Source: Gentiana macrophylla (Eukaryota > Streptophyta > Magnoliopsida > Gentianales > Gentianaceae). Taken from it: a stretch of 64,000 nucleotides of DNA. The notes under the pieces are model-generated. The model was not told the origin of the DNA. It saw only the letters and a list, made by a program, of their open reading frames with translations, and made no database searches. Both the position numbers and the translations under genes were made by a program. Positions 10,497 through 21,329 of this stretch are shown piece after piece (positions within the stretch are counted from its first letter, which is position 1; each line of letters begins with the position of its first letter). Location of the stretch: assembly GCA_026214975.1 (NCBI GenBank), contig CM047808.1:57314583-57378582 (forward strand), written 5' to 3'.

Positions 10497-11218
10497 TTAG
10501 TTGTTTGCATCAGCTGTTTGACTTTGCTGGGGTGCAACCAGTGCACTGGCCTTATGTGCCTCTGCTGGTGCACTATCTTCACCGTTCAACTCAAATTCAT
10601 GAGCCTTTAGTTGAGACATTAGAGTTAAGGTATCAGTGGTTGTAAGATTTGTTGTCCCTCTGATTACTGATGTGATGATCTTCCATCTTTCAGGTAGGCC
10701 TCTCAAGATCTTCAGGTGCACTTCTTTCTGTGGATATGTGTGTCCAAGTTGTTGTAGTTCACTGATGATGCTTGAGAATCTGTTGTCCATTTGATCAATG
10801 GTTTCACCAGCCTTTATTTTAAAGTTCTCAAATTTCTGTTTTACAACAGACAATTTGTTTTCCTTGACTGCTTCTGATCCTTCATTGATCAGTGCCAATT
10901 TGTCCCACATCTCATTTGTTGTTTTGCAATCTTTGATCCTCATGAACATGTTACTGTCCAGAGTCTTGAAAATCATGTCTTTTGCAACAAAATCGAGATT
11001 TTCTCTTCTCCTGTCCAATCTTTCTTGAGTTTGTCTATTACTTTTCCTTGATCTGCTCATGTGTCTACCACAGTTGTAATCTCGATTGGGCCATCATTAA
11101 TTACATCCAACATCTCCTCATGAGTTGCTATAAGATGAGACAACATTCTTATTTTGTATTCATCAAAATTATTAACATTGAATACAGGTACCTTTGACAT
11201 AAAATTTGAGGAATCCAT
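10497..11218 (-). pseudogene. gag: Copia gag N-terminal half (UBN2-type)
   Basis: A minus-strand ATG at about 11216 starts [20 protein letters not shown], the usual copia gag beginning. The frame breaks near 11060 and continues in 10497-11060, with TNEMWDKLALINEGSE, NRFSSIISELQQLGH and KILRGLPERW, all hallmarks of the UBN2 gag domain. About 240 residues of gag are readable with one frameshift. It would form the particle shell of the retroelement. A pure TA microsatellite sits in the leader just upstream. Confidence 0.9.
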
Positions 11219-11233
11219 AAATACAAATAAGAC

Positions 11234-11373
<140 letters not shown>

Positions 11374-11460
11374 AGCACATATTTGAAAAATACTTTGAAA
11401 ATATGTGATCTCCTTGTTACCAGAAATTAGATCTGAACAGGTTCTGATACTAGGAACACC

Positions 11461-11472
11461 GCTCTGATACCA
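11461..11472 (-). other. Primer-binding site (initiator Met tRNA type)
   Basis: The minus strand reads TGGTATCAGAGC, the standard plant LTR-element site complementary to the 3' end of initiator Met tRNA. It lies 2 bp from the LTR end at 11475 and fixes the element as minus strand. Confidence 0.93.
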
Positions 11473-11474
11473 AT

Positions 11475-12866
11475 TGTTAGTACAGAGAAGGGTAAAACTA
11501 TAGTCAGAGGGGCATAGGGGGGGTGAATGACTATAGTGGAGTTTCAAAAACTTTTCTTGTATTGAAAAGCTTTTGGGCAGCGGATCAGTCCCTTATTAGT
11601 ATGTTGTTTCAAAGTAGATTATGCAATCACAGACATATGATATAATATAAGCAATTAAATTAATGCAGTAAGGTAAATTGCTGAAAGTAAATTGACACAA
11701 TGATTTATAGTGGTTCAAGGTGGTGTAATCCCTTAATCCACTCTTCTCCTGTGATGATATGAGGAATTTCACTATTGTTTTCATAGATACAATTGCCTGA
11801 TTATCCTTGACTGCACAAGCTTCACAATCTTTAAGACTATCACTCCCTGGCTTCAACAGCTTCAGTGACTTAGTCTCTTTCACTGGTCCTTGGGAACAAA
11901 TCCTTCAGCAGCTATCACAAACACAACTCCTTCTAAGATGGCTCTGGTTAGTTGCTTGATTGATGTGAATTGGATTCACAAACTTGTTATGTTGGAATTG
12001 TAGTTCTGAGTTTTGAGTTGATCACTAGATGTTTCTTTTTCAGCACAAATAGAAGGATTTGCACTTTGACAGAGTTTTTGCTCAGATTTTATCGTTCTCT
12101 TGTGTGTATTTTTCTGTCTGTCAATGCCTACTATATATAGCCTTGATAATCCTTGATTTGAATTTTTGTCCGTTGGCTTTATTAATGAGGGGAATAATCC
12201 TTGATTTTATTCTTGATTCCCCTTAATTATATTCTCCTTGGTTTCAGTGATCGGATTTTTCTTCAAACGTTTACCAGAAAATCCGTCCATGATTGATCCT
12301 TAATTGATTGTGCATTTAATGCTTGATCCACTGTATCTTCTTCCTACTTCAAAAACTGATCAAGTAAGGTTTACTTGGCGTTCTCTCGAGCGATTAAGTG
12401 ATCATCGACTTTGCCGTTTAGATATTCCTTCACTGCTTTGTCTTTACGTAGCCGATAGTCAGTTCACTTTGCCGATTCACTGTTTTCTTCATTCTTTTAG
12501 GTTCAGGAGAATCTTTGTTCTTCACTGATCCTTGATATGTGTGAGATCAGTGTACACCATATTTAAACATTAAGTTTTATCACTTGGAATATAACTTAGA
12601 CTTATCCAAGGTCATCACAGAAATCCTTGGTTATAAGTCAGACCATAATGTCTTCATGCTTCTCTGCTGGTACTTGACTGGCTTCACTCTGCCGAATTTA
12701 TGTTCTTACTTAGCCGTCCTACGAACTAATACAATACTTGTCTAACTTTACTTATACAACATGTCAGACTCTAACTAAAGTCTTATACAGAGAATTCTAA
12801 CTTATTTCAGGCTTGCTATAACAGCTAGTATGGCCATCATCAAAACATAACAAAATGTTCCCAACA
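11475..12866 (-). repeat. 5' LTR of the copia element
   Basis: On the minus strand this 1,392-bp LTR starts TGTTGGGAACATTTTG at 12866 and ends ...TACTAACA at 11475, just before the primer site. A minus-strand TATA box (CTATATATAG) lies at 12131-12140. The high-coordinate edge interrupts a minus-strand coiled-coil ORF with no polypurine tract, which shows a true 5' insertion edge; the flanking target bases would be 12867-12871. The matching 3' LTR is lost because the element is cut at 6697. Confidence 0.88.
12131..12140 (-). promoter_or_regulatory. TATA box in copia LTR
   Basis: CTATATATAG in the middle of the LTR, in a setting typical of the U3/R boundary. It is palindromic, but the element orientation makes minus the likely direction of transcription. 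Confidence 0.5.
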
Positions 12867-13900
12867 GTTCTGTTATAGTCTACTTGACTAAAAAACTTCC
12901 ATTTTCTCCACATAACTAACTTTGGCAGAGCTAATTCATCCTTGTAGTAATTTTCAAATTCTACCACATCAGTTTTCATTTGTTCAGTTTTGTCTCTGAT
13001 CTGCAACTTCTCTTCAATCTTCATGATCATATTATAGTGTGCCATCCTCTGATTGTGATAATGATCAGATAAGAAGTAGGAAAGAGATTCATCATAAGTT
13101 TTGTCTTTGTACTTGAGCTTGAGGTTGTTATTATCATTGACGCACATATCCTTTGTAAGAGTAGCTCTTCTTTGTCCAGGTTGGCTGTATTTTTCAATTA
13201 GCTGCTTCTTAGTTAATTCCTTTAAATTCCAATCATAAGGATTTGCGGCTGACTTGTATTTCTTCAGTTCTTCTTCTAGCTTCATCTTTTCATCAAGTAG
13301 TCTCATCTTTTCTTCTTCAGCTTCCCCCTTTTTGGCATCATACAACTGATTTACCAACTGATGGGTTGCCTTCTGGTCAGCTGAGATAGCCTTTTGAGAA
13401 GTAAGAACTTCTTTCAGTTGAGTCTCCAATCCATAGATTCTGTTGTTTAAATTCCATTCAGCTTGAGCATGCGTTTCTCTATCTTCCATGGTTGAGTTTT
13501 CAAGTTTCTCATTAAGAGTGAGAATTTCTGATGCTGATATAGAAGATGATTTCTGAATCATAGCTAACTGAGTGTCAACTGAAATGTCGGTCTTCTTCCG
13601 ATAATCCAAGTATCCAGAGATATTGGTCAAAAGACCATTGTATTCGTCCTTTTGGCTGAGCATAATCTTCAGATTTTCATGTACTTTGCTCAATTCTTCT
13701 TTTGTCATAATCTCAGATGGATCAAATTCTTCATCTTGTTTGATTTCTGGCTGAGTCTCAGTCTCAATAATCATTAATTGCTGATCATCAATCTTTTCAT
13801 CTGCTTCCTGATTGTCAGTTGTTTGGTTCCCAACTGGCAAATCATCTTGCTGATTAACAGTTTGCGTAGCTTGAGCTTGAATTTGAACATCTGTCTGCAA
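12867..13900 (-). pseudogene. Coiled-coil ORF inside a minus-strand LTR element
   Basis: A 345-residue open frame (ATG at 13900) is strongly helical and charged. It starts Gln/Asp-rich, continues through heptad-like segments such as EEEKMRLLDEKMKLEEELKK, and ends in KLVMWRKWKFFSQVDYN. I recognise no enzyme motif, zinc knuckle or retroviral domain. Its last in-frame codons after 12867 belong to the copia LTR that interrupts it, so the true C-terminus is missing. Position (after LTR, primer site and leader) suggests it is the product of an otherwise non-autonomous LTR element: an unusual gag, an accessory ORF or captured host sequence. Confidence 0.6.
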
Positions 13901-14780
13901 ATCTGTAATCTTGTCATCTTGTTTCTTTGATTCATCATCTTTGTCATCATCTTTCTTCTTTTGAATATCCAGTGCTGATGACGTGGATGATGTTCTTCGT
14001 TGAGCTAACTCAGTCTACCTTTTGAAGGAATTATTGAGAAAATCTTCCATTGGAAATAGAGTGTATAAATCTTTAACTTCAAGTTTCTCCAACAATAAAT
14101 TTTCTTCACTGAGTAGAGTAGCTTCTCGATAATCTTCTGTCTTGAGTGTCATCTTCATCAGTCTGATGATTCTTTCAGCTTAAAAGAACTGAAGTGATTC
14201 TTTGGGGTGAGTTGTTCTTTGGCGATGTTGCTCCTTTTCAGTATGCATAATGGAAACTTGTTTCTCTGTGATCTTCTGTTGTAACTGAGAAAAATTTTCA
14301 GTTGCTATACTGTCCTTTTTTGTGACGTCAGATGTCAGTTGTTGTTCCCTCTCAGTTGGAGCTAACTGACTTGAGGTACCTGGGAACAAACATTTTCCAA
14401 CTGACTTAACCTTCTCCGAGTCAGCTTTTCGTTTGACTCCTTTGTGTCAGCTATCTGCTGAGACATAGTTTTCTTCTTGGCTTCAGGTTGGGAAGTCTTT
14501 TCTTTCCTAGAATGGACTAGAGCTACATAGCCTGTGATGTATCCATTCTTTTGACAGATGCAGTACCAGTTTGTTCTGCTGCATTCCATTCCTTAACTCT
14601 TTCCAGGTAATGTTGAATAACTCCACTGAGTGTCTTCTTCAGTCGAAGTCGCCCAACATTTTGTCTTCCTTCAGCTTGAGCTTTACGAACAATTTCCAGT
14701 TCAGCTAAATGTTGCAATTTTATTTTATTCAGCACATAGCCTGCCCAATTGAAATCAAGTTCATTCCAGAAGATGTTCAT
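13901..14780 (-). pseudogene. Upstream, frameshifted part of the coiled-coil ORF
   Basis: Three overlapping minus-strand frames (14523-14780, 14362-14589, 14180-14389) read as one frameshifted protein. It begins MNIFWNELDFNWAGYVLNK, then Lys/Glu/Gln-rich coiled-coil sequence (AELEIVRKAQAEGRQNVGR). The ATG at 14780 is about 70 bp downstream of the primer site, the position expected for a first ORF. A short low-quality stretch (13901-14180) links it to the long frame. No family is recognised. Confidence 0.5.
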
Positions 14781-14850
14781 CAGATGAATGTTACTAAGTG
14801 TCTATAGATACTTATCTTAAGAAGGGAAGCTTACTATCAAATGATGCTTC

Positions 14851-14862
14851 TCTCTAATACCA
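14851..14862 (-). other. Primer-binding site of the coiled-coil LTR element
   Basis: The minus strand reads TGGTATTAGAGA, two mismatches from the initiator Met site TGGTATCAGAGC, 2 bp inside the LTR end at 14865. Its position marks 14865-17041 as a 5' LTR rather than a solo LTR. Confidence 0.7.
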
Positions 14863-14864
14863 AC

Positions 14865-17041
14865 TGTTACGCCCCACTCCCGGATACCGAGCTCTTATCT
14901 GGAAGAGAATGTTTGTCGTGTATAACATTAAATAAATCTAATATTATATGATAGGCTCTCTGTCGTTGTATAAAAAATAAAGCAACGGAAGCCCATAAGG
15001 CTCGGGTAAAAACATAAATGCCATTAAGAATATATTACAGACCGACTATGGGTAGAAGGGAAAGCTTACAACAACGAAACAAAACTTACTACGTACGATG
15101 TTTCAAAAGAAAAGATACACCTAACTTGTCTTACAAACATCAAAATCAAATGTACAACAAGTCTAGTACAACATTTAAAAGAAAAGTAAAAAAGAAAGCT
15201 CCTCGTGGCATCATCGTCATCAGACAACATCAAACTCCTCATCGAGCTCAAATTCAACATGTTCATCTTCTCACCCCACAAAGCATACAACAAAATTCAA
15301 TGTACGTAAGTACAACGTACTTAGATAAGAGGAAGAAGCTAATGTATAAGTAAGTCTTACAATAAAAAGGTTCACGTTATTAATTAAGTTATCTTTATGT
15401 GACCGACACAACTCTAGGGTTCACTTCATGCTCATCAACATGTTGTGCCGATTTGTTTCTATCTTAGCTAATCTTTGTTACATCCGCATTCAAGGGTACT
15501 ACACATAGTGCTACTCACCATAAAGTATCTGGGTGCAACATATTGGTGGATCACACCAATTACCACGTAAGTCTATTCTGGTAGACTCCGATAGTGCACA
15601 CGTTCGGTGAAGTTCCTCCACTGCCTTTTAGCCGTTTATAGGCCAGCAGTGTTGTTCACCTTTAGAACGCCAACACATCGCGATATGACATTGTGCCTCA
15701 CCAAGAATGGCATGATGTTTAATCATCTAACTACACACGTATGTTCGTTATTAATTATTAACTAGCCACCAATGTATTTTCAAGTAAGCTCCCTCACATG
15801 TACTACTCTCTTTCCTAGACCACTAGACATGGATAAGGCCAAAAAATTACACACACATTGATGAATACTAATCAATCAAAGCACAAGCCAATCATATTCT
15901 TCCGATTGTCTCGAACTTCAACTCTTAGTAAGAGTAAATTCTGTGCCGGAACTAAATGCATCAGAAGCTTAATCGTGGCTTGTTCATGTTCATTTAATGT
16001 TATTATATCAAGAAACATCATTTAAAACTCATCTCATAGCTTAAAACAGCATTTTCCCCAAAACAGGGGTCAATGCGTGCGCATTCTACCAACTGAATGT
16101 AAAACAGACCATCATGTTTCAGCAATGCGTGTGCATTGCAAACCAATGCGTATGCATTGAGGATCCTATACCAAAACCTGACTTTCTGTTCCATCAATAC
16201 GTGCACATTGCCAAGCAATGCATACGAATTCCACCTGCAACATACTAAACGTGCCTTTCTGCACATAAACGATTCCCTACCCTTTCCTAACATGATTATC
16301 ATAAATTTTAATAGCAAACAGCAGTAAAACAACACTTCATCATGCCAAAGCATCTAACATTTTAACTACAACATAAAAATGATTTTTAACAAATAATTCA
16401 ACACAAACACTCAACCTTAACATCATAAAACCTTAAATTAAACATTAGGAAGAGCCTCTTACTTGTTTAAAGCAACACTCCAAGACAAAACATGTAGCAC
16501 TTCTGGAAACATTAACCAAAGCCTAATTGATCACAATTAGACTTGAATTGATTAATGATCAAAAGCTTCTAAACTATTAGAACTACGAATTCACCCTCTT
16601 AGACGAACAAAACATGATCAAACCATGATAAAACCATAATTTTGGCTAAAACCGTTACCTTAACAAAGATTCAACTTTTCTATGTCACAGCGATGCTCTC
16701 TTCCCGCGGACTCCGAATCTTCAAAGTATAATAATAACTGATTCCAGAATCAACACTTGTGATGAAAACCCTCTATTCTCTTTTTCTTTTGTGCTCCAAT
16801 TTTCTAATGTTCGAATTGGGACATGATTTCTCAGACAACTTCCTTGACTAGTGGGAGGTTATTATTTTTTTTTCAAAAATAACTCCCCTAACATTAATTT
16901 CCCATAACTTCTCTTATTTTCTTCTTTAATACATATTTCGAATTATATATATATAATTATTTAATCCATAATTAAATAAATATAATTACCGAACTTTAAA
17001 AATCGACACGTCTTTCCTTTCCCTAAGTTCGGGATATTACA
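14865..17041 (-). repeat. 5' LTR of the coiled-coil LTR element
   Basis: On the minus strand the 2,177-bp LTR starts TGTAATATCCCGAAC at 17041 and ends GGGGCGTAACA at 14865. These ends resemble those of chromovirus-type gypsy LTRs. The high edge falls exactly where a LINE coding relic stops, so the element inserted in the LINE. The partner LTR is not in the window. Short plus-strand frames such as 15018-15353 are not supported as genes. A set of palindromic 16-mers lies at 16071-16231. Confidence 0.75.
16071..16231. repeat. Five palindrome-like 16-mers with 72-bp period in LTR
   Basis: Variants of CAATGCGTRYGCATTG occur at 16071-16086, 16123-16138, 16144-16159, 16195-16210 and 16216-16231. 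The last four form pairs separated by 5 bp, and equivalent copies are 72-73 bp apart. Each 16-mer is close to self-complementary. This is a degenerate tandem repeat whose conserved part is the palindrome. Confidence 0.85.
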
Positions 17042-17990
17042 TTATAGCTCCACATCTAGAAGACAACATCTTCAACCTCTTTCTCTCATATTTTCCTGCT
17101 AAGAAATTGTAAGTCTATGTGAGACTGTGGGTAACTGTATAATATCACTTTCAATCTGGTCTGAAGCATCCGTCTCATAAAGGTTACAACAGAATAATGT
17201 GATCTTATCTACATGACATCGTTATTCAAAGTCCACTATCCTTGCTCAATCTTCTAACCATAAATTGTTCTTGCTGCATCTTCACAGTGGTTAGATGATA
17301 AAAATAAGTGTTTCTCTCGCCCTTAGCCATCCTGTTTAATTATGATATCTTGTGCCAATAGATTCTTCTTGATCAAGGATGTCATCCAACTACATGCAGG
17401 GGCAGACGCAGGATCTCGGATAAGGGGGACAATAAAATTTTTAAAGGCATATAAAAAATTTAAGGGAGGGCAAACTATATGTATATTACAGATTTTAGTG
17501 TATTTTTTTCGGGTCAAGGGAGGCAGTTTGTTGTATGTAGTTCCGTCACTGACTACATGTTTAGCTGCTCATGAAGTTTAGTGAGATAGGTGGATGGGAG
17601 ATGTTCGGGGCTTTTCTCCACACATTCCAATCTCTTCAGGCACTGTTGTTTCCTTGACTTGGCCTCTCTAGAAAAGACCTTGATGGTATCAAACATACTA
17701 CCATGGTCCGTATAGGCTTGTTGTACAAAGTCATCAAATTGGTTATGCTTCATCCAAGCTCTGTGAAAGAAGAAATCATTGGGTTTTTTAGTTCTAGGAA
17801 TCCGCAAATCAGTTTCCAAATAGATTGGATTGTAGTCATAGTGCACTCTAGGAATATTGGTGACCACTGCTATATTAAAATTCTCCAGCGATCAAGTATT
17901 GCACCAAGTCGGATCTAATCTTTGCTAGGTTTTATACCTCCTACCCCAGTGAACCTGGCTCCCAAGTGAATCTTTGCTGGATTTTAATCA
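17042..17990 (-). pseudogene. LINE (non-LTR retrotransposon) fragment
   Basis: Minus-strand frames show the link between the LINE endonuclease and reverse transcriptase. They include DYNPIYLETD (the SDHNPIxL motif), FFFHRAWMKHNQFDDFVQQA (the FRFExxWxxHxxF motif), then RNTYFYHLTTVKMQQ (the DxNTxFFHxxTxxRRR motif) and a PTVSHxxxFLxxKY-like stretch. Stops interrupt every frame. A MITE sits in it at 17397-17551, and it is cut at 17042 by the LTR element, just before reverse transcriptase would start. Confidence 0.8.
17397..17551. mobile_element. hAT-type MITE, 155 bp, with 8-bp target duplication
   Basis: It starts CAGGGGCAGACGCAGGATCT and ends TTCCGTCACTG, imperfect terminal inverted repeats of the CAGTGGCGGA type. 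It is flanked by perfect 8-bp direct repeats ACTACATG (17389-17396 and 17552-17559), the duplication length made by hAT transposases. A related copy lies at 20471-20645. Confidence 0.9.
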
Positions 17991-18601
17991 CTATAGCCAG
18001 GGCCGGCCCTGGCATTCTTTTGGCCGAAGGCCAAGTCGCCGAATTAGACATTTTATTTTGAAGTTACATACTTAACGATTCGAATTAGGGCATGCAAATT
18101 TTTTTTGGGCATTTACCGATTCGAGTAAAGAATATTATGGGCCTTTATATTCAGTTGGATTGAATTGTATATACACTGGTTTTTTTTCTTTTAGCAAAAA
18201 AATTTGTTATGTTAGTAGCCAAGCCGCAGTTGAGCACTAAGCACCATTTGTTGGATTGAATTGTATATACCGTATAGGTGGGCTAGGTTTGTAAAAGTAT
18301 AAACATATACATATATATATATATATGAGGAAATCAGGCCGGGTACGTGGGCTTAGCACCCTAGCCCAATGCATAGGTCCGTCTTTGTGTACAAACACTT
18401 GTTGATGCGACGGTTTTTCCAGAAATTCTGGAACCCTATCGCGCAATTGATAGCCGCTCCTATATATAAGTTTTTCTACAAATTCTAAATCCCTACTATA
18501 CCATTAATGTAGCCGCTCCTATTTATATAAGGTGAATACCAGTACACAATTTCTTAAGATTTGTAGTAATTATCTATTGTTCCAAAGGATTTGCAAGCAA
18601 A
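17991..18601. other. Anonymous stretch with palindrome and short direct repeats
   Basis: CAGGGCCGGCCCTG at about 17998-18013 is a perfect palindrome like some DNA-transposon ends, but no partner end was found. A 20-bp direct repeat TTGGATTGAATTGTATATAC occurs near 18157 and 18250. TAGCCGCTCCTAT followed by a TATA-like box occurs twice (near 18450 and 18510), as a promoter duplication might look. A short TA run lies near 18310. I see no gene. Confidence 0.4.
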
Positions 18602-18724
18602 ATGAAAACAAGTCCTTTAATTGTGAAGATTCTGATGGATGAGTTATCTTTCAATTTTTTTCATATCAGAGAGATCGTCGATCATGACATATCAAAGAAG
18701 AGAGCAAGTAAACTCCTGTGGATA
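18602..18724 (+). CDS. Possible first exon of an unrecognised small gene
   Basis: The ATG at 18602 in a favourable AAAATGAA context opens 41 codons (MKTSPLIVKILMDELSF...) up to a plausible splice donor ATAG|GTACCG at 18724/18725. Two TATA-like boxes lie 80-140 bp upstream. Without splicing the frame runs on to 18847 and becomes hydrophobic and Cys-rich. I recognise no family. It may be a relic exon; splicing to the ORF near 19140-19309 is possible but unproven. Confidence 0.25.
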
Positions 18725-19139
18725 GGTACCGTAACGAATGTTATTTTTTTCTTTACTTCGTATTCATGTATGTGTTGTATGACAAATTTTCGACCCACGT
18801 GTGATCCACTCCTGATTGCTGCAACTTCTGTTATTGTTTTAAATTGATTTTAGACGTGTCATACATAATACGTACATAACGTGTGATGATACAATTATTG
18901 TAAATTAATAGTAGATTACGTTATACGTAGATTGATTTTAGTCGTGTTCACGTCACTAAACAAGCGCTCTTGATTCCGCTCACTTAATAATTTCCTTGTT
19001 CAAGTGAGATAATTAAGGTTAATTTGCCTTTTTATAATTATAGTCAAACATTCATAGCTGTTTAATTAGCATGTTTTTGTTTTAATTAACATTATTTAGT
19101 TTTACAGCGACAAATGAAACAGGAATAATATTGGGCGTG

Positions 19140-19309
19140 CGTTTGTACATCCTTGGAAGAGCAAGTTTTGCAGCTGGCAAATGAAACAGGAAACGAAATC
19201 AACCAAACTTCAATAGAAGATGTACTGTCTGATCCATGCTTTAACTTTGCAATCAAGACCCTTAAAAAGGAAATACCTATTGAGGTGGCAACTGGCAAGA
19301 TAGACTAAA
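19140..19309 (+). pseudogene. Possible exon relic ending in a stop
   Basis: A plus-strand frame reads SLEEQVLQLANETGNE, then SDPCFNFAIKTLKKEIPIEV and stops at about 19309. The FAxKTLxxxIPIE wording reminds me of the C-terminal region of some plant methyl-CpG-binding-domain proteins, but that is too weak to name. The string AAATGAAACAGGAA occurs twice, 68 bp apart (near 19110 and 19178), so part of the exon may be duplicated. The overlapping minus-strand ORF looks like a shadow. Confidence 0.3.
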
Positions 19310-20159
19310 CATCAAATCCATGGATCAGTATCCAATTAGCCAAGAAAACCAATCACTAAATCCTAAATTCCATGTTAATGGCAAGGTAGAGTGAATCGTA
19401 AAGAAATTCGTTTGGGTAGGGGTTCGTTACCGTAATCTATACGAACCCTCACGGCCTCACCCCCTCACCCATCCTCATTATTTTTTGTCCTTTGATTTTT
19501 TCCCGTTGTTTATTTATTCATCAAAATAATTACTCTAATGTTATTATCATCTTTCAAACCACATAAACTCTTCTACAGGCCATTGCGATTTCTTTTCAAT
19601 TCAATGGTAAGCTGCAACTTAGGAAACATCAGCTTATCCAATCCAAATTTCTTTGTTTGTCTTTATTCTACCTATTCTCATCCCATTCTTCTTAGGGGAG
19701 CGCAAGCATGCCAGCCCCTCTCGTCTATTAGGGTTCGTACAACACATTATTCCAAAATTTATTAAGGGTTTTACAATCCTCAATTCCAAATTTTCTTAAT
19801 TAAGATACAACTTCATTCCATGTTTTATTACGTTTTATCCCTACCATGTGTTGATCACAAGAGTGACCACACATCATTTTTTTTTATTCAGCTATAAATT
19901 CTTCTACTTTTTAGGGTATCGAATTCTCTCAAGGATGATATTCCCTTCAAATATTTCTTCCTCTCAATGACTTCTTCTATGACTCCATAGAAACATTTGA
20001 GCCATTCATTGCAGATTCAAGCAATAGCAAGTTGATTTGAAGCAATTCTTGTCAATTGATATGGAGAAGTTTATTGCAGAAGCCATCTGATGGAAACCAT
20101 AGTAATTCATTACGAGTCAATCTCCATGTTCATTTCATTAGCATGCGGTTGTGGGGGTA
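19310..20159. other. Anonymous AT-rich stretch
   Basis: No open frame of note. The last ~140 bp before 20160 end in a purine-rich run (GCGGTTGTGGGGG) next to an LTR-like start and may be the decayed 3' tail of a small copia element. The rest shows nothing I can name. Confidence 0.35.
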
Positions 20160-20385
20160 TGTTAGAGATAATGACAAGATTGAGTGAATTGTTTGTTTAG
20201 ATAATGTTATTTTAATTTCGATTTTGATTGAGTTGTTAGGATAGATTATTTTGTTTAAGTAAAGTTCTATTTGAATAGATCATTATCATCAATTATTCTA
20301 TAAATATTGTATTAATGTTTATTATTGTGATCAATCAATGCTCTTATATATTTCTCTATTAATTACTTCTTCTGGGCTACCAACA
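20160..20385 (+). repeat. Short LTR (226 bp), probable 3' LTR of a decayed copia element
   Basis: It starts TGTTAGAGATAATGAC after a G-rich polypurine-like tract and ends GGGCTACCAACA, so it has TG...CA ends of typical copia form. No flanking duplication matches and no second copy is in the window, which fits a 3' LTR of a truncated element rather than a solo LTR. Confidence 0.5.
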
Positions 20386-20470
20386 TTAATGTCTCAGGAC
20401 TTTCTCGTAGAAATATTAAACCAAACCATTCATATTTGCCCTTTTTTGGACCTCGTGTCCTTGGAATCAA

Positions 20471-20645
20471 CAGTGGCAGACGCAGGATCTCGGGTAAGGA
20501 GGGGCAGTAAAAAATTTAAAGAGACAAATAAAAGATTTAAGGAGGGAGGGGGGGCAAACAAGATACATACTACATATATTAGTAGGATTTTTTCGGATTA
20601 AGAGGCGATTGCCTCCCTCAGCCAGTATATAGGAGTCCGCCACTG
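20471..20645. mobile_element. hAT-type MITE, 175 bp, with 8-bp target duplication
   Basis: It starts CAGTGGCAGACGCAGGATCT and ends GGAGTCCGCCACTG, terminal inverted repeats of the CAGTGGCGGA family. It is flanked by perfect 8-bp duplications GGAATCAA (20463-20470 and 20646-20653). Internal sequence is collinear with the copy at 17397-17551, with small indels. Confidence 0.92.
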
Positions 20646-20820
20646 GGAATCAATATCCATTACCTCTTATAAAAGAGCATGCCACCAAATTTTAATGCAA
20701 GTTTTGGGCTTCAAAAACTTAGTACCCCTACCATTTATCAGCCTTTTCTTTAGAATTTCACTCCATTCATGAACAACGAATCTGTGGATCAGTCACCAAA
20801 CCTATCATTACACTCTCTTG

Positions 20821-21329
20821 AGATAATAGATGACAATCAATGACTAACACAGAAGAAATCTAACAAGATAATCAACAACCAGATAAACAGAAATAAAGAG
20901 AACACAATGATTTAACCTGGTTTCCGGCGTTGTGCCAACTACACCACGGACAGAAAAGAGATATTTTACTATGCATTGAAGTCTAGAAAGATTTACACAC
21001 ACTTGCATTGATTACAACATTTGGTATTTATAGCCTTGGAGTCGTAAACCCTAACCGCCAAAGTGTCATTGTCGGAATTCCTATCAATGCCCCAGATGTG
21101 ACTCAGCACTACTAATTCACTAAACCCAGTAACCAACACTCCGATGCAAAAGCTCAGAAGCATTCAACTGTGCAACATTCCTCACTCTACTGACAGAAGT
21201 ATCTCACCTGCACATCATTAAGCTAACTTCCGCAGACTTGAACACTCTAGTCTGCAGCCCATCAACCAAATCACTTCCAGATAGATTTCCCAAATTCCAG
21301 ACGTAGAGATCATATCACAATGGAAAACA
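20821..21329 (-). repeat. 3' LTR of the split copia element (low edge approximate)
   Basis: The high edge ends GGAAAACA next to a minus-strand purine tract (AAGTAGAGTTT) and copia RNase H. The low edge TGAGATAATAG is chosen by alignment with the homologous 510-bp LTR at 2164-2673. Both share the ACACCACGGA..AGAAAAGAGA block and CTGCTGA-like motifs. Confidence 0.6.

Noticed and set aside
12797..12866. C-terminal 23 codons of the 367-codon minus-strand ORF
   Set aside because: They lie inside the copia LTR, which interrupts the original frame.
14865..17041. Solo LTR
   Set aside because: A primer-binding site follows it and no 5-bp duplication matches across its two ends.
17998..18013. CAGGGCCGGCCCTG palindrome as a transposon end
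   Set aside because: No matching opposite end or target duplication was found nearby.
19092..19298. 68-aa minus-strand ORF
   Set aside because: The plus-strand reading over the same bases looks more protein-like; neither is strong.
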